A stretch of DNA of 20,556 nt from GCA-2746365 sp964651445 (GTDB lineage Bacteria; Pseudomonadota; Gammaproteobacteria; SZUA-229), in contig CAZYYW010000036.1 in assembly GCA_964651445.1 (NCBI GenBank), positions 1 to 20,556 of the forward strand, read 5' to 3'. The position numbers and the translations under genes were made by a program. The notes beneath the pieces are model-generated. The model was not told where the DNA came from, searched no databases, and worked only from the letters and a program-made list of their open reading frames with translations. Shown one piece after another: positions 6,903 to 14,080 of this stretch; the stretch's first letter is position 1, and each line of letters begins with the position of its first letter.

Positions 6903-7217
6903 TTAGCCGGCTGCGGCACTTAGAGAATAAAAGCCGTCAATAACGCTAAAACCATAGGCAACCTTGCCATTTGGCAGCGTGTCATTGTAACAAATACGGC
7001 CTAATACTTCTTGCGAATGCTCATCTGGAAAACGCAATAAAACCTGTACACGGTCTTCCAGTTCGAATTTAACATCACTGATAAAACGAAAACCGCCCTT
7101 ACCAATATTCTCTATATAGATCGATTTTTGAGCAAGATGATTTTGCACTTCACCATTGACAATCAATACCTGTATACAATAGCCTTCCGCTGCTCCTCTT
7201 TCCTGATTACGCGCCAT
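6903..7217 (-). CDS. PilZ-domain-like protein, likely c-di-GMP receptor
   Basis: This short cytoplasmic protein of 104 residues has no membrane segment. Its size and beta-rich pattern fit a stand-alone PilZ domain: RNQER at 3-7 reads as the c-di-GMP-binding RxxxR, and ENIGKGGFRF around 36-45 corresponds to the (D/N)x(S/A)xxG motif with Asn37 and Gly42, but with Gly39 where Ser or Ala is usual. The later GRICYNDTLPNGKVAYGFSVID resembles the closing strands of PilZ domains. It is the first gene of the minus-strand cassette and ends 30 bases before the SGNH hydrolase gene. That position suggests it senses c-di-GMP for the membrane carbamoylation module, which is inference. Ligand binding is uncertain because the second motif is degenerate. 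Confidence 0.72.
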   Translation of the reverse strand: MARNQERGAAEGYCIQVLIVNGEVQNHLAQKSIYIENIGKGGFRFISDVKFELEDRVQVLLRFPDEHSQEVLGRICYNDTLPNGKVAYGFSVIDGFYSLSAAAG

Positions 7218-7249
7218 AACTTTACACTGCTAGTTTAAACTTCTTGAAT

Positions 7250-7255
7250 AGTATA
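7250..7255 (-). promoter_or_regulatory. Putative -10 box of the PilZ-led cassette
   Basis: TATACT on the minus strand lies 32 bases upstream of the PilZ-like start codon. The best -35 candidate (CTGCAT, 18 bases further upstream) is weak. A TAAAG a few bases before the ATG may serve as a poor ribosome-binding site. Confidence 0.3.
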
Positions 7256-7440
7256 GTTAATATTATCAAAGATATGCAGAATAACGGTGTTAGGGATCAA
7301 TAGCGTCTAGTGCTTACATTAACGGCTCTTTAAGGAACCTCTGAATAAGTCGTGAATAGGCATCTTGCAGGTTCGAATTGAACTCCGGATTTTCATTATG
7401 ATGAAGTTCCTTTTGTAATCAATACACTTCAATGGAGTCG

Positions 7441-7473
7441 AAGTAATAAATTTCCACTGACAAATTATTACTT
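7441..7473 (-). terminator. AT-rich hairpin downstream of rarA
   Basis: AAGTAATAAATTT (7441-7453) pairs with AAATTATTACTT (7462-7473) with one bulged base and an 8-base loop. It lies about 50 bases beyond the rarA stop on the same strand. The stem is AT-rich and no separate T run follows on the minus strand, so it may be a weak terminator or an mRNA 3'-end stabiliser. Confidence 0.35.
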
Positions 7474-7522
7474 TTCAGTACATGAATTCGATTAGCTCTA
7501 CCCTACTTCTGTGCTCTGTCAT

Positions 7523-8869
7523 TTATTTTTTCTGGTTTAAGACTCTAAGCTGATCCAGTTTTAATTTTATCTTTGCTTCCAGACCTCGATCAACGGGGTG
7601 ATAATATTGTTTCTCGCCCATGGCGGGTGGGAAATAGGTTTCGCCCGCGGCAAATCCATCGGTTTCATCATGGGCATAACGGTAGTCTTTACCGTAACCC
7701 ATGTCTTTCATTAGTGAAGCCGGTGCATTTCGCAAGTGTTCTGGTACATCCAGTGATGCCGACGATTGGGCATCAGCCATGGCTTGTTTGTATGCTGAAT
7801 AAACGGCATTGCTTTTAGCGGCGCAGGCGAGGAATATAATGGCTTGCGCGATTGCCAGTTCGCCTTCTGGACTGCCTAGGCGTTCAAATGTTTTCCAGGC
7901 ATCCAGAGAAATTTGCAAACCACGCGGATCGGCATTGCCAATATCTTCTGATGCCATGCGTACCACCCGACGCGCGACGTAATGCGGGTCACAACCACCG
8001 TCAATCATTCGGCAAAACCAGTAAAGCGCGGCATCGGGATTACTGCCTCGAACCGACTTATGTAAAGCGGAAATTTGCTCATAAAACAGATCGCCACCTT
8101 TATCAAAACGTCGCAGGCTTTGCGAGGTAACGTCCTGAATAATGCGCTTGTCGATAAAGTTTTTTTCTGTCGTCTCAGTGGCAGAGTCAGTTACGGTATC
8201 GCTGGCAAGATCACTGGCAATCTCCAGAAAATTTAGCGCGCGCCGAGCATCGCCGTCTGATACTTGTGCCAGTAATTCCAGTGATGCCTCGTCTATGGCA
8301 ACGGCTTGTTGTTTTAACTGCGCATCTTTTGCTAACGCATTGTTGACCACCGCTTTTAAATCATCGACTGTTAATGATTTTAGAACATAGGTTTTAACCC
8401 GCGATAACAAGGCGTTATTTAATTCAAAGGAAGGGTTTTCAGTGGTGGCACCGATAAAAAAAATGGTGCCGTCTTCAACGTAGGGTAAAAAAGCGTCTTG
8501 CTGTGATTTATTAAAACGGTGCACTTCGTCCACGAACAGGATGGTTCGTTCACCGCGTTGTTGCCACAGTTTTGCTTGCGCGATTGCTTCACGAATATCT
8601 TTAACGCCGGAAAGCACAGCCGATAAACTAATAAAGTGTGCTTGTACAGAATTGGCAATTATTTTTGCCAGGGTAGTTTTACCGGTTCCAGGCGGCCCCC
8701 AGAAAACCATTGAGTGCAAGTTCTGGCTTTCAATCGCCTGACTCAGCGTTTTACCGGCACCAATAATATGCCCCTGCCCGATGTAATCGGCCAAGGCCTG
8801 CGGTCGCATCCGATCCGCCAGCGGTCGGTACGTTTGTGTTTTTTCCTCAGAAAACAGATCGGCACTCAT
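7523..8869 (-). CDS. rarA: Replication-associated recombination protein RarA (MgsA), AAA+ ATPase
   Basis: RarA acts at stalled replication forks and interacts with SSB. The 448-residue protein has the typical N-terminal LADRMRPQALADYIGQGHI block, Walker A GPPGTGKT at 58-65, Walker B LFVDEVHRFNK at 111-121, sensor 1 GATTENPSF near 140-148 and LLSRVKTYVLKSL. The C-terminal clamp-loader-like and tetramerisation parts include ISALHKSVRGSNPDAALYW, RMIDGGCDPHYVARRVVRMASEDIG and LRNAPASLMKDMGYGKDYRYAHD. An acidic, Thr/Ser-rich insertion around 215-232 is a small local variation. It is the third gene of the ftsK-lolA-rarA block, 70 bases after lolA. The ATG at 8869 gives the normal N-terminus. Confidence 0.97.
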   Translation of the reverse strand: MSADLFSEEKTQTYRPLADRMRPQALADYIGQGHIIGAGKTLSQAIESQNLHSMVFWGPPGTGKTTLAKIIANSVQAHFISLSAVLSGVKDIREAIAQAKLWQQRGERTILFVDEVHRFNKSQQDAFLPYVEDGTIFFIGATTENPSFELNNALLSRVKTYVLKSLTVDDLKAVVNNALAKDAQLKQQAVAIDEASLELLAQVSDGDARRALNFLEIASDLASDTVTDSATETTEKNFIDKRIIQDVTSQSLRRFDKGGDLFYEQISALHKSVRGSNPDAALYWFCRMIDGGCDPHYVARRVVRMASEDIGNADPRGLQISLDAWKTFERLGSPEGELAIAQAIIFLACAAKSNAVYSAYKQAMADAQSSASLDVPEHLRNAPASLMKDMGYGKDYRYAHDETDGFAAGETYFPPAMGEKQYYHPVDRGLEAKIKLKLDQLRVLNQKK

Positions 8870-8891
8870 GTTCTATAAATAGGCTCTACAA

Positions 8892-8912
8892 ACATGTCTA
8901 GATACATGTCTA
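8892..8912. repeat. Short direct repeat in the lolA-rarA gap
   Basis: ACATGTCTA occurs at 8892-8900 and again at 8904-8912, and each copy contains the palindrome ACATGT. It sits in the 70-base gap between lolA and rarA. It could be a dimeric protein-binding site for a rarA promoter, or chance. Confidence 0.3.
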
Positions 8913-8939
8913 TAGTCAGGTTCTATCATCACGGTTTTA

Positions 8940-9629
8940 TCAACCGCCAAAAACATCGACGCCTTCCGGTGGAATAAATTCAAACATTTCTTTCGCCAGT
9001 GTTTTGTTGATTTGTATCTCGGAAAAAACAATATCGGTGACCTGTTCAAATTGGTCATGTAATTGCATAAAACGTAAACCTTTTTTATCGACGCCAATAA
9101 CTATCTCACCAAAATCAGCATCGCTGGTTTTGCTGATTAATTTTAAACGATAGACGCCATTTTGTTCGTCCAGTGTCTGCACCTTAAAATTTTCGTGCAA
9201 CTTTGTACTGTCATCGAGTAAAGACATGGGGGTCGCCGGCATACTGGCGGCCTGCTTTTGCACGGTGACTTGTTGCAGCTCTACATCGTATATCCATATG
9301 CGTTCACCATCGGAAACAATAATCTGTTCATACGGTGTGTGATAATTCCAACGAAATTTTCCCGGACGATTGAGGTAAAACTCACCGCTAGTCTGTTGCA
9401 GAATTTCACCTTCATGAGTACGCAAGGTTTGCTGGAAATTCGCTTCAAATATCCGTGTGTTTTGCAGAAAGTTATCCAGATAGATTTCGCCTGTAGATTT
9501 TTTGTTATCAGCGGCAAAGGTTGTTGCAGGCGTGAACACTACCACGGACGCAAATGCCAAAATCAAAAAGACAGCGCGACTGACTGCCGCGAATAAATTT
9601 ACACCTGCAATATTTCTACTCTGTTTCAT
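8940..9629 (-). CDS. lolA: Outer-membrane lipoprotein carrier protein LolA
   Basis: LolA is the periplasmic chaperone that takes lipoproteins from LolCDE and hands them to LolB. The 229-residue protein has a long N-terminal signal peptide with a hydrophobic core at about 18-33 and a probable cleavage near Ala39-Ala40 (TTFAADN). Family landmarks follow: FEANFQQTLRTHEGEILQQTSGEFYLNRPGKFRWNY split over residues about 58-95, with the conserved Arg in RPGKFRW, then YEQIIVSDGERIWIYD, and the C-terminal FIPPEGVDVFGG. It lies 20 bases after ftsK and upstream of rarA, the usual gammaproteobacterial order. The weak Shine-Dalgarno AGAG is 8-9 bases upstream of the ATG. Confidence 0.96.
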   Translation of the reverse strand: MKQSRNIAGVNLFAAVSRAVFLILAFASVVVFTPATTFAADNKKSTGEIYLDNFLQNTRIFEANFQQTLRTHEGEILQQTSGEFYLNRPGKFRWNYHTPYEQIIVSDGERIWIYDVELQQVTVQKQAASMPATPMSLLDDSTKLHENFKVQTLDEQNGVYRLKLISKTSDADFGEIVIGVDKKGLRFMQLHDQFEQVTDIVFSEIQINKTLAKEMFEFIPPEGVDVFGG

Positions 9630-9649
9630 TGATTAGCTCTGCTTACTAC

Positions 9650-11995
9650 CTAGTCTGGTGGTGGCGCCGCCACTAAAACTTCTCGCGAGCCGTTTGATTG
9701 CATGGCGCTGACCACGCCAGCTTCTTCCATTTCTTCAATCATTCTTGCGGCACGGTTATAGCCTATTTTCAAACGGCGCTGCACATAGGAAATTGATGCT
9801 TTGCGCGTTTGCGTGACGATGGAAACCGCTTCGTCATATAGTGCATCAACATCATCACTGCCACCGGTGGATTTTTCACCCGGCAACATGGTGGTGTTTT
9901 CCTGAGTAATAGATTCGATGTAATCTGGCCCATTTTGTTCCTTTAAAAAAGCAACAACGCGATGTACTTCATGGTCGTCAACAAATGCGCCATGTATGCG
10001 TACCGGCAAGCCTGAACCAGCTTCCATGTACAACATGTCACCATGACCCAATAAATTCTCCGCTCCCATCTGGTCTAGGATGGTACGCGAGTCTACTCGT
10101 GAAGATACCTGAAAAGCGATTCGCGTCGGGATATTGGATTTAATCAGTCCGGTCACAACATCCACTGATGGTCGCTGTGTGGCAAGAATTAAATGAATGC
10201 CAGCGGCGCGTGCTTTTTGTGTAATACGCGCAATCAGTTCTTCGATTTTTTTACCCACCACCATAAACAAGTCAGCAAACTCGTCAACTACGACCACAAT
10301 ATAGGGTAAAGGTTTTAATTTTTGTGGCTGTGAACCGGGGGCATTGGTATCGGGATTAAACGTGGGGTCTTCCAATGGCTCCCCTGCCTCGATCGCTTCT
10401 TTCACCTTGCGGTTATAACCGGCGATATTTCTTACCCCTAAACCTGACATGAGTTCGTAGCGGCTTTCCATTTCTCCAACACACCAGCGCAGCGCATTGG
10501 CCGCCTCTTTCATGTCCGTCACCACCGGGGTTAACAAATGCGCGATGCCTTCATAAACATTTAATTCCAACATTTTCGGGTCGATCAGAATCAATCGTAC
10601 TTCATCGGGCTTGGCTTTGTATAACAAGCTAATTAGCAAAGCGTTGACACAAACCGATTTACCCGAACCGGTGGTGCCCGCCACCAACAAATGTGGCATT
10701 TTACCCAGATCAGCAACCACCGGATGACCGGCAATGTCTTTGCCCAATCCCAAGGTAAGCGGTGACGCGGATTCATCGTACTGCTTGGACATGAGTATTT
10801 CACTTAATGAAACAATCTCACGATGCTCATTGGGAATTTCCAGGCCAACACAGGTTTTACCGGGAATAACTTCAACCACCAGAACACTCGGCACCGATAA
10901 GGAACGCGCTAGGTCTTTTGATAAGGCGGTAATTCTGCTGGCTTTGACGCCCGGCGCCGGCTCCATCTCAAAACGGGTAATGACCGGCCCTGGATGTACC
11001 GCAACCACTTCGACATCTACACCAAAATCGGCCAGTTTAATTTCCACCAATCGTGACAAGGCTTCCAGTGCTTCGGTAGAAAAACCTTTTTCCTGTGGCT
11101 TGGGTGGGTCGAGTAGGCGCAAGGCTGGTAATTCAGAATCCGATGGCGCTTCAAATAATTGAATCTGTTTTTCCCTGTCCATGCGCTCTGAGATTTCTAC
11201 TTTTTTCATCACCGGTTCAATGCGAACGTCTCTGTTGCCACTCGCCTCGCGCACCTGTTGTTTTTTCTTGCTTGCCGCCACTACTTCCTGACGTTGTAAT
11301 TTGGCTTCTTCACCGGCTTTGGCAGTCTGCCGGTTTTCCAGCAACAACAATATTTTGGTACTGACCCAGTAATAAATAATCAGACCGGCATAACCGATGG
11401 TATCGATAACACGAAACCATGAGAGACCACTGAACAGCGTAATACCGGCAAGAAACACCGAAAGTAAAATTAATGTTGAACCGAGCAGGCCCATAGTACC
11501 GGCCATTGCATCGCCTAACAGGCGACCAAGAATGCCGCCACCATCAAGTGGCAATAGACCTTCGGGGGTGGCAAAGTGCATACTGGTTAAGGCGCAACCC
11601 GTCGCCACGGTGACAAAAAAACCGGCCCAGCGAATGCCTAATTCGTGATAATCAATGTCCTTGTTTTCTTCACTGTGATTACTGCGCAATACCAACCAAC
11701 CGCTATAAGCGATAATAACCGGGAACAAATAGGATAAATAACCAAACAGGTTATACAAAACGTCGGCAAACCAAGCGCCAACAACGCCAGCAGCATTTTG
11801 AACTTCTTCCCGAGAGCCAGTATAGGACCAGCCGGGATCAGCGGAATTGTAGGTGATTAACGCGGTGAACAAAAACAGGGCGATCGCCATTAAAATCAGC
11901 ATGGCACCTTCTCGTAGACCACGTTGCACTTGGCTCACGATTACCGCACTTTTTTCCAAGTTTGTTGTTGTTTTTGTACGGCGAGCTTGAGCCAA
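9650..11995 (-). CDS. ftsK: DNA translocase FtsK
   Basis: FtsK is the septum-located DNA pump that resolves chromosome dimers with XerCD and supports division. The 781-residue protein has N-terminal membrane segments (about 32-48, 86-103, 123-141, 166-190, with a further hydrophobic stretch near 198-218), a short charged linker of about 220-300, the alpha/beta motor (from about 305, with GPVITRFEMEPAPGVKASRI), Walker A GTTGSGKS at 440-447 and Walker B VVVVDEFADL at 567-576. The C-terminal gamma winged helix (about 715-775, LYDEAVSIVTQTRKASISYVQRRL and following) is the KOPS-reading and XerD-contacting domain. The linker is far shorter than that of E. coli FtsK and close to those of other gammaproteobacteria. 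The start is TTG at 11995; an in-frame TAA lies 15 bases upstream, so no earlier start is possible. Confidence 0.97.
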   Translation of the reverse strand: MAQARRTKTTTNLEKSAVIVSQVQRGLREGAMLILMAIALFLFTALITYNSADPGWSYTGSREEVQNAAGVVGAWFADVLYNLFGYLSYLFPVIIAYSGWLVLRSNHSEENKDIDYHELGIRWAGFFVTVATGCALTSMHFATPEGLLPLDGGGILGRLLGDAMAGTMGLLGSTLILLSVFLAGITLFSGLSWFRVIDTIGYAGLIIYYWVSTKILLLLENRQTAKAGEEAKLQRQEVVAASKKKQQVREASGNRDVRIEPVMKKVEISERMDREKQIQLFEAPSDSELPALRLLDPPKPQEKGFSTEALEALSRLVEIKLADFGVDVEVVAVHPGPVITRFEMEPAPGVKASRITALSKDLARSLSVPSVLVVEVIPGKTCVGLEIPNEHREIVSLSEILMSKQYDESASPLTLGLGKDIAGHPVVADLGKMPHLLVAGTTGSGKSVCVNALLISLLYKAKPDEVRLILIDPKMLELNVYEGIAHLLTPVVTDMKEAANALRWCVGEMESRYELMSGLGVRNIAGYNRKVKEAIEAGEPLEDPTFNPDTNAPGSQPQKLKPLPYIVVVVDEFADLFMVVGKKIEELIARITQKARAAGIHLILATQRPSVDVVTGLIKSNIPTRIAFQVSSRVDSRTILDQMGAENLLGHGDMLYMEAGSGLPVRIHGAFVDDHEVHRVVAFLKEQNGPDYIESITQENTTMLPGEKSTGGSDDVDALYDEAVSIVTQTRKASISYVQRRLKIGYNRAARMIEEMEEAGVVSAMQSNGSREVLVAAPPPD

Positions 11996-12037
11996 TGGTC
12001 GATCCGGTTATTTTACAGTCTGGTAGAGTTGCATCAG

Positions 12038-12067
12038 ATTATACCCTTCATTTAATGAAAATATCAG
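12038..12067 (-). promoter_or_regulatory. Putative ftsK promoter with internal palindrome
   Basis: On the minus strand a perfect TATAAT (12043-12038) is preceded by GGG and, 18 bases upstream, by CTGATA (12067-12062), a 4/6 match to TTGACA. The spacer contains the inverted repeat TTCATTAAATGAA (12059-12047), a possible operator. The predicted start of transcription would leave an untranslated leader of about 35 bases before the TTG. Confidence 0.55.
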
Positions 12068-12071
12068 GATT

Positions 12072-12282
12072 TTAGTGCCACCATAGCACTTGAAACAAAG
12101 GCTTTAAATAGCCCCAAACCTCACGCTGTAAAACCGGGTCAACAACATCACCCTGAGAGATGGCTATTGCCTGCTGCAATGCCTAGTGACTGCGATGAGG
12201 CCCGCGCAACTGCTGCAGGCATATTGGGCACCGCCGAGTGAATCACGCCATGTTCGGTATGACTATTGTGATGTGACCCCAG
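12072..12282 (-). pseudogene. Probable decayed 3' remnant of an alanine dehydrogenase gene
   Basis: Between yejF and ftsK, the minus strand reads in one frame (from 12282) EHGVIHSAVPNMPAAVARAS then SQSLGIA, with in-frame stops on both sides. The NMPxAVxRxSSxxL pattern preceded by GVxHxxV is the conserved block near the C-terminus of alanine dehydrogenase. After it, a second frame continues ALQQAIAISQGDVVDPVLQR and on to a stop at 12074-12072, as expected after a frameshift. There is no start codon context, no nucleotide-binding domain and no room for one, so this is a fragment at best. The identification rests on one motif recognised by eye. A plus-strand ORF at 12186-12437 overlaps it and is taken as a shadow. 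Confidence 0.4.
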
Positions 12283-12397
12283 TTAAGCTAATTTTTCTGG
12301 CTGATTCCACTCTTAAATTACAGCAAAGGCTAAATCCAATACGGATGCAATCGAGTTTTCGAGAAGGTGTTAAAGCTAAGCGTCTGCCTGAGAAAAA

Positions 12398-14002
12398 TTA
12401 TTCGTACAAGGAAGCCGACGCTAGCGCACGGGTATAATCGTGCTGTGGGTTATTAAATATTTGCTCGACGTCACCCTGCTCGACTACTTTGCCTTCGCGC
12501 ATAACCAGTACACGGTGCGACATGGCGCGCACTACACGCAAGTCATGGCTGATAAACAGATAACTTAACTGGTGTTTTTCTTGTAACGCGGCGAGTAACG
12601 CCAACACTTGTTTTTGCACAGAGACATCCAACGCACTGGTTGGCTCGTCGAGTAAGATAACATCGGGTTCAAGGATAACAGTACGTGCAATAGCAATGCG
12701 TTGACGTTGGCCACCAGAAAACTCGTGTGGGTAGCGCCAGAGCACGTCGTCGTCTAGATCGACTTCCTGCAATATATCCGTTATTTTAGTTAACCGTTGC
12801 TCTGCGTCCAATTCTGGAAAATGCAATCTTAGTCCTTCTTCAATGATCTGTTGCACGGTTAATCTAGGTGACAAAGATGAAAATGGATCCTGAAAAACAA
12901 TCTGATAATGACGTCTTAACGGCCGCATTTTTTTTTCGTTAAAATCACTTACAAGCTGGTTTTTAAAACGTACTTCGCCGGTGGATGCCAATAAACGAAA
13001 CATCGCCAGCCCCAGGGTGGTTTTACCGGAGCCGGACTCACCCACGATGCCCAAGGTTTCACCCGAATGTAATGTCAGCGTAATATCGTCAACGGCTTTT
13101 ACTTCATCGACTTTTCGTTTAAAAAAACCTTTGTAGACGGGGAAATAACAACGAAGATTTTTCACACTCAGCACTTCATCTGTACCCGCTAATACCGTCG
13201 CTATTTTTTTATCGGGTTCGCTGTCCAGTAAAAAACGTGTGTATTCATTTTCCGGGTTGTTAAACAGACTTTCAGTGTCTTTGGTTTCAACAATTTTGCC
13301 TTGATGCATGACACAGACTCTGTGCGCAAATCGTCTTACCAAATTAAGATCATGCGTAATCAACAAAACGGACATGCCCGTATCCTGTTGAATTTCATGT
13401 AGCAGGTCGAGTATTTGCTGCTGAATGGTTACATCCAGTGCTGTAGTCGGTTCATCGGCAATTAATAATGCGGGGTCACACGCTAGAGCCATGGCGATCA
13501 TTACCCGCTGTCGTTGACCACCAGACAGTGCATGCGGATAATCTTTGGCTTTTTGTTCTGGTTTTCGCACACCAACACGGATCAATAATTCGATGACACG
13601 TGTTTGCCGTTCGCTTTTAGTTAAATCCTGATGCAGTGTCAGTACTTCTTCAATTTGTGTACCGATGGTGAAGACAGGATTTAACGAGGTCATGGGTTCC
13701 TGGAAGATCATCGCAATGTTCTTACCACGAACGCTCTTCATTTCATCGTCGTCCAGTTTTAGTAGATTTTTATTTTGAAAGTTTATTTCCGCATCTGAAT
13801 AAATAGTATTTTTTTCATCATGCAATCGTAATATAGAAAAAGCGGTGACCGATTTACCGGAGCCCGACTCACCAACAATTGCCAAATTTTCTCCCGCAAA
13901 AATATCAAAACTAATATTGTTGATAATATCAACCACACCTTTTTGCGTTTTAAATGACACGCTCAGGTCTTTAACACTCAATAGTGGTTTTTCGTTATTC
14001 AT
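12398..14002 (-). CDS. yejF: Peptide ABC transporter ATP-binding protein YejF (two fused ATPase domains)
   Basis: YejF is the cytoplasmic energy source of the YejABEF importer for oligopeptides, which in E. coli also takes up microcin C. In this 534-residue protein both nucleotide-binding domains are in one chain. The first has Walker A GESGSGKS at 44-51, LSGGQRQR at 159-166 and LLIADEPTTALD at 179-190; the second has GESGSGKT at 321-328, FSGGQRQR at 428-435 and ILLDEPTSALD near 449-459. After each domain comes the oligopeptide-type C-terminal segment (NNPENEYTRFLL and NNPQHDYTRALA). It is the last gene of the operon, 78 bases after yejE, with a strong hairpin in that gap. A weak TAAG precedes the ATG. 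Confidence 0.93.
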   Translation of the reverse strand: MNNEKPLLSVKDLSVSFKTQKGVVDIINNISFDIFAGENLAIVGESGSGKSVTAFSILRLHDEKNTIYSDAEINFQNKNLLKLDDDEMKSVRGKNIAMIFQEPMTSLNPVFTIGTQIEEVLTLHQDLTKSERQTRVIELLIRVGVRKPEQKAKDYPHALSGGQRQRVMIAMALACDPALLIADEPTTALDVTIQQQILDLLHEIQQDTGMSVLLITHDLNLVRRFAHRVCVMHQGKIVETKDTESLFNNPENEYTRFLLDSEPDKKIATVLAGTDEVLSVKNLRCYFPVYKGFFKRKVDEVKAVDDITLTLHSGETLGIVGESGSGKTTLGLAMFRLLASTGEVRFKNQLVSDFNEKKMRPLRRHYQIVFQDPFSSLSPRLTVQQIIEEGLRLHFPELDAEQRLTKITDILQEVDLDDDVLWRYPHEFSGGQRQRIAIARTVILEPDVILLDEPTSALDVSVQKQVLALLAALQEKHQLSYLFISHDLRVVRAMSHRVLVMREGKVVEQGDVEQIFNNPQHDYTRALASASLYE

Positions 14003-14026
14003 TACTTATCGCCATAGATAGAGTGC

Positions 14027-14057
14027 ATGCAGAAATCACTGAAAATGATTCCTGCAT
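14027..14057 (-). repeat. 12-bp hairpin in the yejE-yejF gap
   Basis: On the minus strand, ATGCAGGAATCA (14057-14046) faces TGATTTCTGCAT (14038-14027) across a 7-base loop; the only non-Watson-Crick pair is a G-T. No T run follows, so it is not a classical terminator. It lies between the yejE stop and the yejF start, where it may limit transcript decay or read-through and so set the ratio of ATPase to permease. Confidence 0.6.
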
Positions 14058-14080
14058 CTTTACTCATTAAACAATAACCT

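Larger units (their letters stand above)
7218..7522. other. Gene-free interval between the cassette promoter side and the rarA 3' end
   Basis: About 300 bases without a credible ORF. From left to right it holds the likely promoter side of the PilZ-led cassette (AGTATA at 7250-7255, TATACT on the minus strand), a TTAA followed by GGAACCTCTGAATAAGT (7330-7350) that resembles an IS5-family terminal repeat, a small TTCAT/ATGAA palindrome near 7393-7406, and an AT-rich hairpin at 7441-7473 beyond the rarA stop. Confidence 0.5.
12001..12397. other. Interval without an intact gene between ftsK and yejF
   Basis: This stretch carries the putative ftsK promoter (12038-12067) and the probable alanine dehydrogenase remnant (12072-12282). 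The remaining 115 bases downstream of yejF (12283-12397) show no clear hairpin terminator and no credible reading frame. Confidence 0.5.

Noticed and set aside
3332..7217. Saxitoxin biosynthesis locus
   Set aside because: Only the carbamoylation-related group (I, J, K, L equivalents) is present. No polyketide-like sxtA, amidinotransferase or oxygenase genes are seen, and similar groups occur in glycan clusters.
8419..8658. Minus-strand 79-codon ORF within rarA
   Set aside because: It is an alternative frame of the well-conserved rarA gene with no domain of its own.
12186..12437. Plus-strand ORF of 83 codons between ftsK and yejF
   Set aside because: It overlaps the yejF 3' end, has no Shine-Dalgarno and no recognisable domain, and runs antisense to the better-supported alanine dehydrogenase remnant.
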